Part shown: positions 1-9,515 of the stretch, in pieces | How the letters are laid out: each line of letters starts with the position of its first letter | Numbering within the stretch: the stretch's first letter is position 1 | Assembly (NCBI RefSeq): GCF_018336975.1 | Contig: NZ_CP025572.1 | Coordinates: 2,711,111 to 2,775,110, forward strand | Direction: 5' to 3' | From: Marinomonas sp. CT5 | Lineage (GTDB): Bacteria > Pseudomonadota > Gammaproteobacteria > Pseudomonadales > Marinomonadaceae | Length of the DNA stretch: 64,000 nt | The notes under the pieces: model-generated | The model's database searches: none | What the model saw: only the letters and a program-made list of their open reading frames with translations | What the model was told of the DNA's origin: nothing | Translations under genes and position numbers: made by a program

Positions 1-1
1 C

Positions 2-262
2 AAGTCTTTTGATTGTTTGAGCAGATGTCTCTTTTGCTTTCGGGGATTTAGACATGGGTAGCCTCACCTTGGTAGACCAATCCATTTTGCCGTGTTTTCG
101 AAGCCAAGTCAGCACCGTTGATCGCCCTTGGATTCCATAGATTTTTTGAGCTTGCTTATAAGTCATGTCGCCTTTTTCGACGGCCATCACTATCTGTAAT
201 TTAAAGCCCATTGTGTAGTCACGTTGAGTACGCTTGCGCTTGGTATTACTTGATGTCCCCAT
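2..262 (-). CDS. IS3-family transposase OrfA, partial (3' end beyond window)
   Basis: The minus strand reads an open frame from an ATG at 262 to the left edge, 87 codons without a stop. The protein begins MGTSSNTKRKRTQRDYTMGF and continues with a helix-turn-helix pattern (YKQAQKIYGIQGRSTVLTWL), typical of the small first ORF of IS3 elements, which binds the terminal repeats. A good ribosome binding site (AGGAG) lies just upstream. OrfB, the DDE transposase, would lie to the left, outside the window. Family assignment is from pattern recognition; completeness cannot be judged. Confidence 0.8.
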   Translation of the reverse strand, partial: MGTSSNTKRKRTQRDYTMGFKLQIVMAVEKGDMTYKQAQKIYGIQGRSTVLTWLRKHGKMDWSTKVRLPMSKSPKAKETSAQTIKRL

Positions 263-275
263 AATAGGTCTCCTA

Positions 276-302
276 GGTGTAAACCTATTTCAGGACAGGG
301 CA
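276..302 (-). repeat. Probable IS terminal inverted repeat (right end)
   Basis: Read on the minus strand from 302, the sequence begins TGCCCTGTCCTGAAATAGG and runs to the OrfA leader. It starts with TG, as IS3-family ends do, and sits about 40 bp upstream of OrfA, where the left-hand repeat of such an element belongs. The matching end is outside the window, so the exact boundary is inferred. Confidence 0.55.
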
Positions 303-399
303 TTAAAATAAAAAAATCGCTATTTGCTTCTCACAAAAGCCCTTCTCTATAATGGCTGTTCTATCTAGGAGTCTATGCAGTTTTTAAGGCGGTTTTACG

Positions 400-1206
400 A
401 TGGTGTTGATGAAGGTTTCTTTTAAGGCGGTAATAGCGGCGGCGTTGGTAGTCATGGTTGGGTGCAGCACTTCGCCAACTGGTCGTAAGCAATTTGCAGT
501 TCTGCCCGATGACCAAATGAACGAGATGGGCGTCCAATCTTTTACGGAAATGAAAAAGGAAATACCTAAATCGTCTAATACGAACTTACGTGATCAAGTT
601 CAATGCGTTGCAGATTCTTTAATTGCCGTCTTACCCGAAAAATACCGCAAGCAAGACTGGGAAGTCGTGCTATTTGATGACAAACAAGTCAATGCCTTTG
701 CTCTACCTGGATACAAAATCGGTGTTTATACTGGCTTGTTAAAAGTTGCCGATAATCAATCTCAACTCGCAGCAGTGGTAGGACATGAATTAGCCCATGT
801 CATTGCTCGACATGGTAATGAACGCGTATCCACCCAGTTAGCTACCAGCCAAGCATTAGCGCTGGGGTATCAATTAAGCGGTGAAGAATCACCAGAAAAG
901 ATTGCTATCTTTCAAGCATTAGGACTGGGAGCGCAAGTGGGGATCATTTTGCCCTTCAGCCGTACTCATGAAACTGAAGCTGACTTACTTGGTTTAGATT
1001 ACATGGCGAAAGCAGGCTTTGACCCACGAGAAAGCGTTCAGTTGTGGCGTAACATGAGCAAAGGAGGAGAAAGTAAAACACCGGAGCTGTTATCAACCCA
1101 TCCATCTAACGCCCATCGAATCAAGAATTTACAAGCAGATTTACCAAAGACTTTACCTATTTACGAAAACCTAGTTGCACAGAATAAAGCGGCTAAATGC
1201 TATTAA
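400..1206 (+). CDS. M48-family zinc metallopeptidase lipoprotein (LoiP/BepA-like)
   Basis: A 268-residue lipoprotein. The N-terminus is a lipoprotein signal ending in a lipobox with the acylated Cys at about residue 22 (VVMVGC). The zinc motif HELAH is at residues 129-133, inside GHELAHVIARHGNE, and the third-ligand region HETEADLLGLDYM is near residue 190. Both are diagnostic of peptidase family M48. Family members are periplasmic, membrane-anchored proteases in envelope protein quality control. The start at 400 has AAGGCGG upstream; an in-frame ATG at 409 is possible. A hairpin follows the stop and the gene appears monocistronic. Substrate unknown. Confidence 0.9.
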   Translation: MVLMKVSFKAVIAAALVVMVGCSTSPTGRKQFAVLPDDQMNEMGVQSFTEMKKEIPKSSNTNLRDQVQCVADSLIAVLPEKYRKQDWEVVLFDDKQVNAFALPGYKIGVYTGLLKVADNQSQLAAVVGHELAHVIARHGNERVSTQLATSQALALGYQLSGEESPEKIAIFQALGLGAQVGIILPFSRTHETEADLLGLDYMAKAGFDPRESVQLWRNMSKGGESKTPELLSTHPSNAHRIKNLQADLPKTLPIYENLVAQNKAAKCY

Positions 1207-1220
1207 ACATTCACCCTCTA

Positions 1221-1253
1221 AGGAACAGGTTAAAATCTGTTCCTCATTCTTAT
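1221..1253 (+). terminator. Hairpin after the M48 gene, probable terminator
   Basis: AGGAACAG (1221-1228) pairs perfectly with CTGTTCCT (1237-1244) across an 8-nt loop, 15 bp after the stop codon. The tail is only moderately T-rich (CATTCTTAT), so termination strength is uncertain. Confidence 0.55.
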
Positions 1254-1646
1254 CCAATAAATCGCTCAATTAACTTTTTGCGGTTTACCTCTTACACAAT
1301 AATTTTTTTTTAATATTTAAATTCAGACGTAAGTGATACGCCAGTACTCATTTACTGAGACGATTGTCTTAGCAACACTCCAAATATCAACTAATGATGC
1401 CGTACATAATCATACTTTAAGGAAAAAACCAGATTTTCGGTAACATTTGGAAACATTTCGTTAAAATTCTTTGTGATACCATCCAGCCAATTCGCTAAGG
1501 TTTGACACGGCCTAGCCTATCTTTTGCGTACATTTCATCATAAAAACGCAATAAATATCGTTAATGCACTCCACGATTTAATACGGTTTTCTTTAGTAAA
1601 GCACAGCAAAACCAGGTGTTACTAATCTGTAAAATATGAGGGAAAA
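1254..1646 (+). promoter_or_regulatory. AT-rich leader region of the diguanylate cyclase gene
   Basis: About 390 bp without a credible gene. A TTGACA hexamer lies in GTTTGACACGG (near 1502), but the matching -10 (TGCGTA or TACATT) is poor. The start codon at 1647 is preceded by GAGGGAAAA. I see no clear operator or riboswitch. Confidence 0.3.
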
Positions 1647-4535
1647 ATGACGCAGATTCATTCGTCAAAAATAATTATAGGAGCGGTGCTGGTTTGTGCT
1701 TTTCATTTAGCTCAGGCAAGTCAGAGTATTTCCCTTTCAGACTATTTCAAAGACACTTGGTCGACTCAAGAAGGCCTTCCACACAACAGTATTAACGCGA
1801 TCGCACAAACTTCAGATGGTTACTTATGGTTTGCTACTTGGGAAGGTGTGGCTCGCTACAATGGTCGTGAATTTCGTTTTTATGAGCGTTCAACAAAAAC
1901 GGGCATCATTGATTCAGGTATTCGCACATTAGTTTCCGATAAAGATAATGGCTTATGGGTTGCTGGGGTTCGGGGTGGAATCACCTACCGTCACGGGCAT
2001 ACTTGGCAGCCTCAATTTGCCGCTTCTAGCATGATAAATAACATCCTTAAAGACAGTAATGGTGACCTATGGTTGGCCGTTGAGGGGTTAGGCGTATTCC
2101 ATCGGCCAAGCCCAAATACGGTGGGAGGTCTCAAAAAAGAAAACTGGGTCTTGCAGAATGTCAGTGCCTACCGATTATTAGAAGACAGCAAAGGCCGAAT
2201 TTGGGCAGCCACAAACAAAGGATTATTTCACGTCAATGGAGACAATAAACAAGAAGTATTAGCGCAATATGACTTTCCGGAACAACACGTTTATTCCATT
2301 CTTGAAACAGATGATGGAAAAATACTAGTGGCTACGGAAAATGGAGCCTATGCCTTCAATGATAAGCGAATTACTTTACTGCACCCAAGCCTTGCTGGAG
2401 AATCCATTAAAACGTTAATGGAAGATAATGAAAACAACCTTTGGTTAGGGACCAGTAAAAATGGTGTGGTGAGATTAAGTAACAACCATATAGAACGATT
2501 AGATACTCAGTCTGGTTTACCTAATAATCGCGTATTATCACTCTTACAAGATATCGAGGGCAGTATTTGGATTGGCACCAACAGTGGTTTAATGAGGCTA
2601 CGCAAAGCCCCTTTCACAACATGGAATAAGAAGCGTAAACTTGTCGGTAATTATGTTCGCAGCGTTATAGATCTCGATGACAAGTCGGTGTTGGTTGGCT
2701 CAAGCGAGGGTCTTAGCCTTATCAGTAACAACAAGGCGCAGAATGCTCAAACCATTAAAAGAACCCACGTTTCGGTTCTTAGTTTTGCCAAGCGGAGTAA
2801 TGGCGGTATTTGGGTTGGTACTTACCTTAATGGGCTAATGCTTTGGAAAGATCAACAGCTATTTCCCATACTTAACCATAAAAATGGCTCACCCAGTAAT
2901 GAAGTGAGGTCCATTTTAGAAGACAGTCAGGGCAACCTTTGGATAGGTACAACGGATGGATTGGTTCGCCGATCACCAGATGGAAAACTGCAAATCTTTA
3001 CTCGCAACGATGGTTTACCTGACAATTATATTATGGCTTTGGCTGAAGATGACTTAGGGCAGCTCTGGGTAGGAACAGGGTTAGGTGTGGCTAAACTCAC
3101 TCCAAATGGTTTTGACATTGTGCCCATTAAAAATCTAGAAGAGGCGGAATATGCTTTTGGTTTCTGGTCGGAACCAGGCTATATGTGGATTGCAACGGAC
3201 CGGGGCTTAATTCGATATAATCAAAAAAATGGTCAATTAGGCTTAATTGGTCGAAATTCAGGCCTGCCTATTGATAAGCTATTCCAAGTTATTTATGACG
3301 GTACAAACGGACTTTGGCTCACCAGCAACCGCGGCATTTTACGCATAGATTATCATGAGGCCCATGCCATAGCAGAAGGCCATCAAAACAAGATTAGCTT
3401 TGAGCATTTTTCCGAAAGTGATGGTTTAGCGACTTCTCAAGCAAACGGTGGTTCTAACCCAGCCGCTGTTGCAATGCCTGATGGAAAGTTATGGTTCGCT
3501 ACGGCCAAAGGCGTTGCTACGATAGACAGCGCCGCCATATCACAAAAAAACACCGCCCGTTTACCCATTGCCGTAGAGTCTATATCGGCAGACGGATCTG
3601 AACTCTCTCCCACTGAAGTAAACATATTGCCTGCAGGCACAAACAGAATCGTCTTTCACTATGCAGGTTTAGGGTACATTCTGTCGTCACGAATTGAATA
3701 TCGAACAAGATTAGTCGGCTTCGAAAAAAACTGGGCTTCAAGAGGCAAAAGCACTATGGCGGAATACACCAATCTTGCCCCAGGAACCTATCAATTTCTT
3801 GTTGCGGCTCGCTACCCTTATAGTGATTGGAATAATTCGGAGCAAATTTATACGTTCACTATTTTGCCTTACTTCTGGCAGCGTTTTGAGGTACAAATTG
3901 GCTTAGGTATCTTAGTGATAATTATTTTAGCTGGCGGTATAAAATGGCGCTTACATCGACTACAACAAAGCGAGCTGAAGCTTAGAGAATTGGTGGAAAG
4001 CCAAACCTACGCTCTTCGAAAACAGTCAAAAGATTTCCAGCGCCAAGCCAATGAAGATGAGCTGACAGGCCTACCAAATCGACGCGCTTTTGATCATTGG
4101 TTGAGTGAAAAGTTCATCAAAGCAAAGCAGAAGAAGACCACCCTAGCTTTGGTTATTATGGACATTGATCACTTCAAAAAAATCAATGACCACTACTCAC
4201 ACCTAATTGGCGATAAAGCCATTAAATCTCTTGCGAACGAACTACAACTCCTCGCAGGTAAAAAAGTACATGTAGCACGCTGGGGCGGAGAAGAATTCAC
4301 CTTAATGATCAAAGGTATGAGCGATGACGAAGTGGCTACTTATTGCGAAAAAATACGTCACAGAATTGAAATCTGTGATAATCACAAGATAGCTCCAAAC
4401 TTAACCATGACGGTCAGCATGGGCGTGGCGTTTTCCCATCAAGCCGATAGTTATCAAACTTTACTCAGACTGGCTGACCAAGCCTTATATCGCGCCAAAG
4501 ACAACGGCCGTAACCGTGTTGAAATTTGGCATTGA
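1647..4535 (+). CDS. Periplasmic beta-propeller sensor (Reg_prop + Y_Y_Y) fused to a GGDEF diguanylate cyclase
   Basis: A 962-residue one-component sensor. It has a signal sequence (cleavage near QAS), then about 12 repeats of the two-component-regulator propeller type, recognisable by recurring LWIGT/LWFAT/IWIGT motifs (residues about 45-640). A Y_Y_Y-like beta domain follows (about 650-740), then one membrane helix (about 748-768), a short coiled coil and a cytoplasmic GGDEF domain with the active-site GGEEF at residues 880-884. There is no RxxD inhibitory motif at the usual position, so product inhibition by c-di-GMP may be missing. Such propeller sensors in Bacteroidetes hybrid two-component systems recognise polysaccharide fragments. 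The convergent neighbour is a secreted GH2 glycosidase, so sugar sensing coupled to c-di-GMP is a reasonable inference. Confidence 0.9.
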   Translation: MTQIHSSKIIIGAVLVCAFHLAQASQSISLSDYFKDTWSTQEGLPHNSINAIAQTSDGYLWFATWEGVARYNGREFRFYERSTKTGIIDSGIRTLVSDKDNGLWVAGVRGGITYRHGHTWQPQFAASSMINNILKDSNGDLWLAVEGLGVFHRPSPNTVGGLKKENWVLQNVSAYRLLEDSKGRIWAATNKGLFHVNGDNKQEVLAQYDFPEQHVYSILETDDGKILVATENGAYAFNDKRITLLHPSLAGESIKTLMEDNENNLWLGTSKNGVVRLSNNHIERLDTQSGLPNNRVLSLLQDIEGSIWIGTNSGLMRLRKAPFTTWNKKRKLVGNYVRSVIDLDDKSVLVGSSEGLSLISNNKAQNAQTIKRTHVSVLSFAKRSNGGIWVGTYLNGLMLWKDQQLFPILNHKNGSPSNEVRSILEDSQGNLWIGTTDGLVRRSPDGKLQIFTRNDGLPDNYIMALAEDDLGQLWVGTGLGVAKLTPNGFDIVPIKNLEEAEYAFGFWSEPGYMWIATDRGLIRYNQKNGQLGLIGRNSGLPIDKLFQVIYDGTNGLWLTSNRGILRIDYHEAHAIAEGHQNKISFEHFSESDGLATSQANGGSNPAAVAMPDGKLWFATAKGVATIDSAAISQKNTARLPIAVESISADGSELSPTEVNILPAGTNRIVFHYAGLGYILSSRIEYRTRLVGFEKNWASRGKSTMAEYTNLAPGTYQFLVAARYPYSDWNNSEQIYTFTILPYFWQRFEVQIGLGILVIIILAGGIKWRLHRLQQSELKLRELVESQTYALRKQSKDFQRQANEDELTGLPNRRAFDHWLSEKFIKAKQKKTTLALVIMDIDHFKKINDHYSHLIGDKAIKSLANELQLLAGKKVHVARWGGEEFTLMIKGMSDDEVATYCEKIRHRIEICDNHKIAPNLTMTVSMGVAFSHQADSYQTLLRLADQALYRAKDNGRNRVEIWH

Positions 4536-4550
4536 TCCCAATTATTACCA

Positions 4551-4588
4551 AAAAAGCCGAGACAGAATGAAAGCTGTCTCGGCTTTTT
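4551..4588. terminator. Bidirectional rho-independent terminator
   Basis: AAAAAGCCGAGACAG pairs with CTGTCTCGGCTTTTT across a short loop. A-tract and T-tract flank the stem on both sides, so it can serve both the diguanylate cyclase gene and the convergent GH2 gene. Confidence 0.9.
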
Positions 4589-4617
4589 ACTATTGTGTTA
4601 ACACTGCTATATAGCGA

Positions 4618-7317
4618 TTAAAGAGGCGTCACTTCAATAGCAGAAACGTATGCCTCACCTTTAACCGGCTCAAACTGCAGTGTCATTTTTCCATCGACAA
4701 CGTCGACTTCGGCGGAGAGATATTTGGCACTTAAAGCGGGTTTAGGCGCCTGCGCTGAACTATCTAGCTCAGCAATTTTGTGGCCATTGGCTTTTACAAC
4801 AAAATGCGAAGACTCGTTTTCTTTCGGTACTACCGTCAATAAAACGACTTTGTAACGGCCATTTTTCAGCAGCAAGTTATACTCAAAACTCCCACGACGA
4901 TATGTTGTCGCCAAATCGCGATCTGTTGTCTGAGCTATGTCAGGTTTCACAGGTGGTTGCCCCCAGCCGCCTAACTGATCAAACGATGCGGATTTACCAC
5001 CCTTAAAGAAGTTATCTGAACCGAAAGTATGCTGCTTAGATGAAGCGGCAACCAAGGCACCAGCATCAATAAAGTAGCGGTTGCTCTGACTTTCATTTAA
5101 TTGCCAATTCGCTTGATCTTGGATCGATGATTGCTGGCCAACACCTTTAGCTATCACGGTATTTTCGCCTACCGCCAGACTCACATTTGGCCAAACACAT
5201 ATTTTCAGCTCGCAGCCTGATTTCACTCCCAAAGATTTGCCATTCAACCATAGTTCGGTACGATCAAGGTTCGAATACACTCTCACATCAGTCACTTGAT
5301 AATGACGTGGCGAATAATGGCTCGATGTTACATGTACCATTGGCTTGTTTGTCCAATTCGCTTGATAAAAGTAATAAGCATCTTTCTTTGTCGTCCTATC
5401 ATAAGTGATGATGCCTTTAGTATTAATATCCTTAGAGTCACCTTCGGTTCTCACTGTGGTAGCAAAATCAAACGCATTCCAAATCCAGCTAGCGAACAAA
5501 TAGGGTTTGCTGTTGATTGTACGCCAACTCTCTTCATGAATGTACGACATGTATTCTTCTGGCTGGCTATGCCCTCTTGAATCAACCGGTCCACCCAAAA
5601 CATTATCGGTATGCAAAGACACCGCGCCACCCGCGCCATATTCACTGACTGAAATAGGTAATTTAGGATATTGAGCATGCATTAGATCGAGGTGTGGGCC
5701 AAAATCTTCCACATCCCCAAAATACCAACCATAATAACGATTCAGCCCAACCGTATCGGCCACTGGCGATGTTTTAGGAATGTCGATTTTCTCTAGCCCC
5801 TCTCTCGATTCGCAACAATTCGCAAGCGTTGATAGCCGGCTTGGATCTAACTCTTTTACTTTTTCATTCAATGCCTTCAACACAGGGATAGGGTCTGGAG
5901 TATTACCACGAGTTGCCCCTAAAAAGGCAGGAACCACGGCACCAAAGTCTACTTCGTTAGCCACGCCCCAAAATGCCACTGAGGGATGATTAAAGTTTTG
6001 TTTAATCATTTCTTTGAGCTGCAATTCTGCATTTCGCATCAGCCCATCATTCGCGGCTTGATACTTTTCACCATACGTCCAGCTTGTCACTAAGGGAATT
6101 TCATCCCAAAGAATCAAGCCGTATTTGTCGGCTAAGTCATGTACGGGTTGACCATGAGGATAATGCGCAAGACGAAGTGTGTTAGCGCCCATCTCTACCA
6201 GCATATCCACGTCCTGTTTGACATTATCAGGACGGACTGCCCAACCTAACCCCTCTTTATCTTGATGGTAAGCGGCACCATGCAAACGTAAAGGTTTACC
6301 ATTCAAAATAAAGCCTTTGTCTGGAGAAACAACAATATTACGCAACCCATATTGTTGCTCTAGGATATCGAGAACCTGATTATTTGAACCTCGAATTTCG
6401 GTTCGCAGAGTATATAAATACGGATTTTCTTGGCCTTGCCACAAGGTCGGATTAGTGACAACCAGATTTTGCTGTAACATCACCAAGGATTTAGGCTTTA
6501 GCGTCAATGCTTGCTCTGCCTGAGCGACCGTTTTCCCTTTGGCATCCACAAGTTGAGCCAGCACTTTGACCTTTTTAGACTCATCCGCATCATTTTTGAC
6601 GCGACCACTTACCTTCACCCGTGCCTTATTTGACTCGCTTAAATCCGTCGTGGCATAGACTCCTGAACCACCATAATCCAACATATCGAAATGCACGGGA
6701 TCGGTGAATACCAACCTTACAGGGCGATATAACCCACCATGAACAAAGAAATCACCCGCAATGGGTAAGGTATCCGCTGTTGAGGAATCTCCAGTAGGCT
6801 TCGTATTATCCGTTTTTACGACAAGCATATTCTTTTGATTCAAATGAATGGCCTTAGTCGCATCAAAACGAAAGCGTGTAAAGCCGCCTCTGTGTTCACC
6901 AAGACGCACACCATTAAGCCACACTTCGGCCACTCGGCTGGCAGCATCAAATTCTAACCATGCTTGTTCTTTTGTATCGCTGGAAGGCGCATTGAAATTT
7001 AATCGATACCAACCAATACCATATTGTTTGTTGATGTTCTGTTCAGTATTGATGTGAGACGTGGTGTCATTCTGGTAATAACCCACGTTGTTCCAAGTAT
7101 GTGGCACACTGACCACTTGCCAGTCACTATCATTGTAATTGGTCCGCAAAATTGGCTCCGCTTTCTCTTCTCCTTTTTCAGAAAAGAAAAACTTCCAACC
7201 TGAACCCAACACTATTTGTTCACGGGTCATTGAAGCGGAGGCAACAGCCGACAACGTGGACATCGAAAGCACCACAGCCGCTAAGGCAACTTGGTTCATT
7301 ATTTTTATAATTTTCAT
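4618..7317 (-). CDS. Secreted glycoside hydrolase family 2 (beta-galactosidase/beta-glucuronidase type)
   Basis: An 899-residue exported enzyme with a signal peptide (cleavage about ASA|SMT near residue 29). A GH2 sugar-binding jelly roll follows (WKF..., VPHTWNN, WLEFDAASRVAEVWLNG), then an immunoglobulin-like domain and a TIM barrel. The acid/base Glu is about residue 455 (GVANEVDFG) and the nucleophile Glu about residue 559 (SVSEYGAGG). An extra C-terminal beta domain (last 150 residues, malectin-like in appearance) may bind carbohydrate. GH2 enzymes are retaining exo-glycosidases; whether this one acts on galactose, glucuronate or mannose residues cannot be told from sequence by eye. It converges on the propeller sensor/cyclase, a likely functional partner. 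Confidence 0.88.
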   Translation of the reverse strand: MKIIKIMNQVALAAVVLSMSTLSAVASASMTREQIVLGSGWKFFFSEKGEEKAEPILRTNYNDSDWQVVSVPHTWNNVGYYQNDTTSHINTEQNINKQYGIGWYRLNFNAPSSDTKEQAWLEFDAASRVAEVWLNGVRLGEHRGGFTRFRFDATKAIHLNQKNMLVVKTDNTKPTGDSSTADTLPIAGDFFVHGGLYRPVRLVFTDPVHFDMLDYGGSGVYATTDLSESNKARVKVSGRVKNDADESKKVKVLAQLVDAKGKTVAQAEQALTLKPKSLVMLQQNLVVTNPTLWQGQENPYLYTLRTEIRGSNNQVLDILEQQYGLRNIVVSPDKGFILNGKPLRLHGAAYHQDKEGLGWAVRPDNVKQDVDMLVEMGANTLRLAHYPHGQPVHDLADKYGLILWDEIPLVTSWTYGEKYQAANDGLMRNAELQLKEMIKQNFNHPSVAFWGVANEVDFGAVVPAFLGATRGNTPDPIPVLKALNEKVKELDPSRLSTLANCCESREGLEKIDIPKTSPVADTVGLNRYYGWYFGDVEDFGPHLDLMHAQYPKLPISVSEYGAGGAVSLHTDNVLGGPVDSRGHSQPEEYMSYIHEESWRTINSKPYLFASWIWNAFDFATTVRTEGDSKDINTKGIITYDRTTKKDAYYFYQANWTNKPMVHVTSSHYSPRHYQVTDVRVYSNLDRTELWLNGKSLGVKSGCELKICVWPNVSLAVGENTVIAKGVGQQSSIQDQANWQLNESQSNRYFIDAGALVAASSKQHTFGSDNFFKGGKSASFDQLGGWGQPPVKPDIAQTTDRDLATTYRRGSFEYNLLLKNGRYKVVLLTVVPKENESSHFVVKANGHKIAELDSSAQAPKPALSAKYLSAEVDVVDGKMTLQFEPVKGEAYVSAIEVTPL

Positions 7318-7709
7318 ATCATTATCTCATTCTGTAACTAGAGCAAATTATTCATAATCCTAATAACACACTCTTTGCTCTTCATATTATTTCCGACAGC
7401 ATTGATCACCCTCTTCATTAAAAAAGAGAATCAACAGGCAACAATATTGGCATTGAGTGGAATATTATTAGATTAGCGTGGTGTTCAGCGCACTAAAGAG
7501 AACAAGATAAAGCGTCAGTAAATATTGTTATTTTTTTCATTACTTTTCCTTGGTGTTAAATGAAACAATCTTGAGAAAAGTATCGTGAAATGATGTTTTC
7601 ACTCCACCTTTCCCATCCATTTATTCATGCTAAGATATTTTTGGTAGGAATACACATCGAATAGATTGATACCATGTATTAGTGAGAGTGGATCATGAAT
7701 GTCGTGGTT
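7318..7709. other. Intergenic region upstream of the GH2 gene
   Basis: About 390 bp, AT-rich, containing the leader of the GH2 gene and the 3' flank of the next minus-strand gene. I see no open frame, strong hairpin or recognisable operator. Confidence 0.3.
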
Positions 7710-8399
7710 TTAACGATTTGTATCGAGGAATGAAGAGAGAACTATTTCCAATTCCTTCAGTGGCATTTCATGACCACCGTTGAATTCGATTAACGCGACT
7801 TGAGCCCCTGCAGATTGCAGGTAGTGATGAAAATCTAGTGCATAAGAATAATGCCATTGATCATTTTTGCCTATCATTGAGACTAGGCGGCCACAATGCG
7901 ATAAATCTTTCGCAGGCTCCTGCCAAGAACCTGCGCTGCCGATAGAAACCACCCAAGAAGTATCAGGTAACAAACAGTATTGGATCAGCTTGCTGGTAAA
8001 AAAACCGCCATTAGAAAAACCAATCATGCCCTTAAGCTTATCTTCAGGGGCAAAGTTATCATCACTAGAAATCACAGAAAGTGTGTGTTTCAATTCTTTC
8101 AAACTATCCTGAGGCCAGCAAAGTTGATGGGGATTTTGCTTGCACTGAGTCACTGACCTTGGCAAGTAGAACTTAATAGACAAAGCCTTACCAATAGCAT
8201 CCAGTTTTTGACGGTTTGCCAGTTCTTGATCTGATATATTAGGTACATCCATTCCATGCAGATAAGTCACAATATTATGACTGCTCGTATCCCCCAGAAA
8301 CTTAGCCTCTCGTAATGGTTTGGTGTCCCATCTATGTCCATATAAGCAAGCCGTGAAGACGGCAACCAAAGCAAAGACACCCAGTACTGTCGCCTTCAT
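7710..8399 (-). CDS. Small alpha/beta-hydrolase-like exported protein
   Basis: A 229-residue protein with an N-terminal hydrophobic segment (about residues 3-20) that could be a signal peptide or anchor. It carries a nucleophile-elbow-like motif GFSNGG (Ser within G-x-S-x-G) and a late His in GGHEMPL, as in the alpha/beta-hydrolase fold. An Asp/Glu in SMIGKNDQWH could complete a triad. This suggests an envelope esterase or dienelactone-hydrolase-like enzyme; substrate unknown. It lies downstream of the methyltransferase gene on the same strand, 67 bp away, and may be cotranscribed. Confidence 0.6.
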   Translation of the reverse strand: MKATVLGVFALVAVFTACLYGHRWDTKPLREAKFLGDTSSHNIVTYLHGMDVPNISDQELANRQKLDAIGKALSIKFYLPRSVTQCKQNPHQLCWPQDSLKELKHTLSVISSDDNFAPEDKLKGMIGFSNGGFFTSKLIQYCLLPDTSWVVSIGSAGSWQEPAKDLSHCGRLVSMIGKNDQWHYSYALDFHHYLQSAGAQVALIEFNGGHEMPLKELEIVLSSFLDTNR

Positions 8400-8466
8400 C
8401 TTCCTGCTCCATCAATGCCGATAAGAAAAATAAAAGCTAGAGAAAGGCATAGAGAACCACCCAGTA

Positions 8467-9258
8467 TTAGGCACTTTTTCGTGCTTTAATTGAATATACC
8501 AGTGGAATTTGCTGTCCATTATGCAGCATTTGATACCCCAAATTTGGCACAAACTGCAAACCATCAAAGCAATTATAAGGACTATAAGGATACTCAACGA
8601 ACGACTCAATCCTCAAACCCGCGCCAATTAAAGCACTTATGACATCACTGATTGAATGAGACCAAGTCGCCGTGGTCGACTTAGTTCCATCACAATTTTC
8701 TGTATACGTACCTTCCTCTTCAACATCAGGCTCATTTTTAGAAAAGTAAGAGTAACCTGACAACAAATCATTAAAAGGATGGAACTCAACAAGATGAAAC
8801 TCACCCCCTAACTTTAATGAACCAGAGACAGTATGTGCCCAATCGTCTAAATTCGGTAACCAAGACAAAACACCATAAGACGTAAATACGATATCAAATT
8901 GTTGCGTATTTTCACGGCCAAATTGAATCACATCACTTTCTATAAACTTGGCTTTAAGGTTCAACGACTTCTTTAATAGATTTGCCTGCTCGATGGCATC
9001 TGCTGATAGATCAACGCCGGTAACATCGGCTCCCAAACGGGCCCAAGACAAGGTATCCTGACCAAAGTGACATTGTAGATGTAAAAGAGATTTTCCTTCT
9101 ACATTTCCAACTTGATTCAATTCAATAGGGTTTAATGAGCATTTTCCCTTTTTAAAAGAAGTAACATCATAGAACTTTGATTCGACGTGTACTTGCGTTC
9201 GCTTATTCCAAGCTTCTTTATTTACTTTCAAATAATCCATAGTGTATCCATCACTCAT
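8467..9258 (-). CDS. Class I SAM-dependent methyltransferase
   Basis: A 263-residue cytoplasmic protein with a Rossmann methyltransferase motif I (LLHLQCHFGQDTLSWARLGA), the acidic residue of motif II (VTGVDLS) and a motif IV region (FDIVFTSYGVLSWLPNL). The SAM-binding half is clear; the C-terminal half (VEEEGTYTENCDGTK, HSISDVISALIGAGL) resembles small-molecule methyltransferases of the Methyltransf_25 type. The start at 9258 is supported by GAGAGAGG upstream; an internal ATG six codons on is less well placed. Acceptor substrate unknown. Confidence 0.8.
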   Translation of the reverse strand: MSDGYTMDYLKVNKEAWNKRTQVHVESKFYDVTSFKKGKCSLNPIELNQVGNVEGKSLLHLQCHFGQDTLSWARLGADVTGVDLSADAIEQANLLKKSLNLKAKFIESDVIQFGRENTQQFDIVFTSYGVLSWLPNLDDWAHTVSGSLKLGGEFHLVEFHPFNDLLSGYSYFSKNEPDVEEEGTYTENCDGTKSTTATWSHSISDVISALIGAGLRIESFVEYPYSPYNCFDGLQFVPNLGYQMLHNGQQIPLVYSIKARKSA

Positions 9259-9515
9259 TTTACTACCTCTCTCTGAGAGTCTAACGAACTTGTTATTGCA
9301 ATCAAATGACCAACCTAATTATTATGCATAGCCCCTGACACCATCCTCTTAACACAAAAAACAGGTACAACCCTATACAGCTGTATATGCAATGCATACT
9401 AAGAAAAAAATTGCAATATCCCAAATATATTACTCCCTAGGGGATATAGGCCTCACACAGCATTTAAGAGTAATTTAACGCTTATAAAAATTACACACCA
9501 AACCAGGAACTCTCT

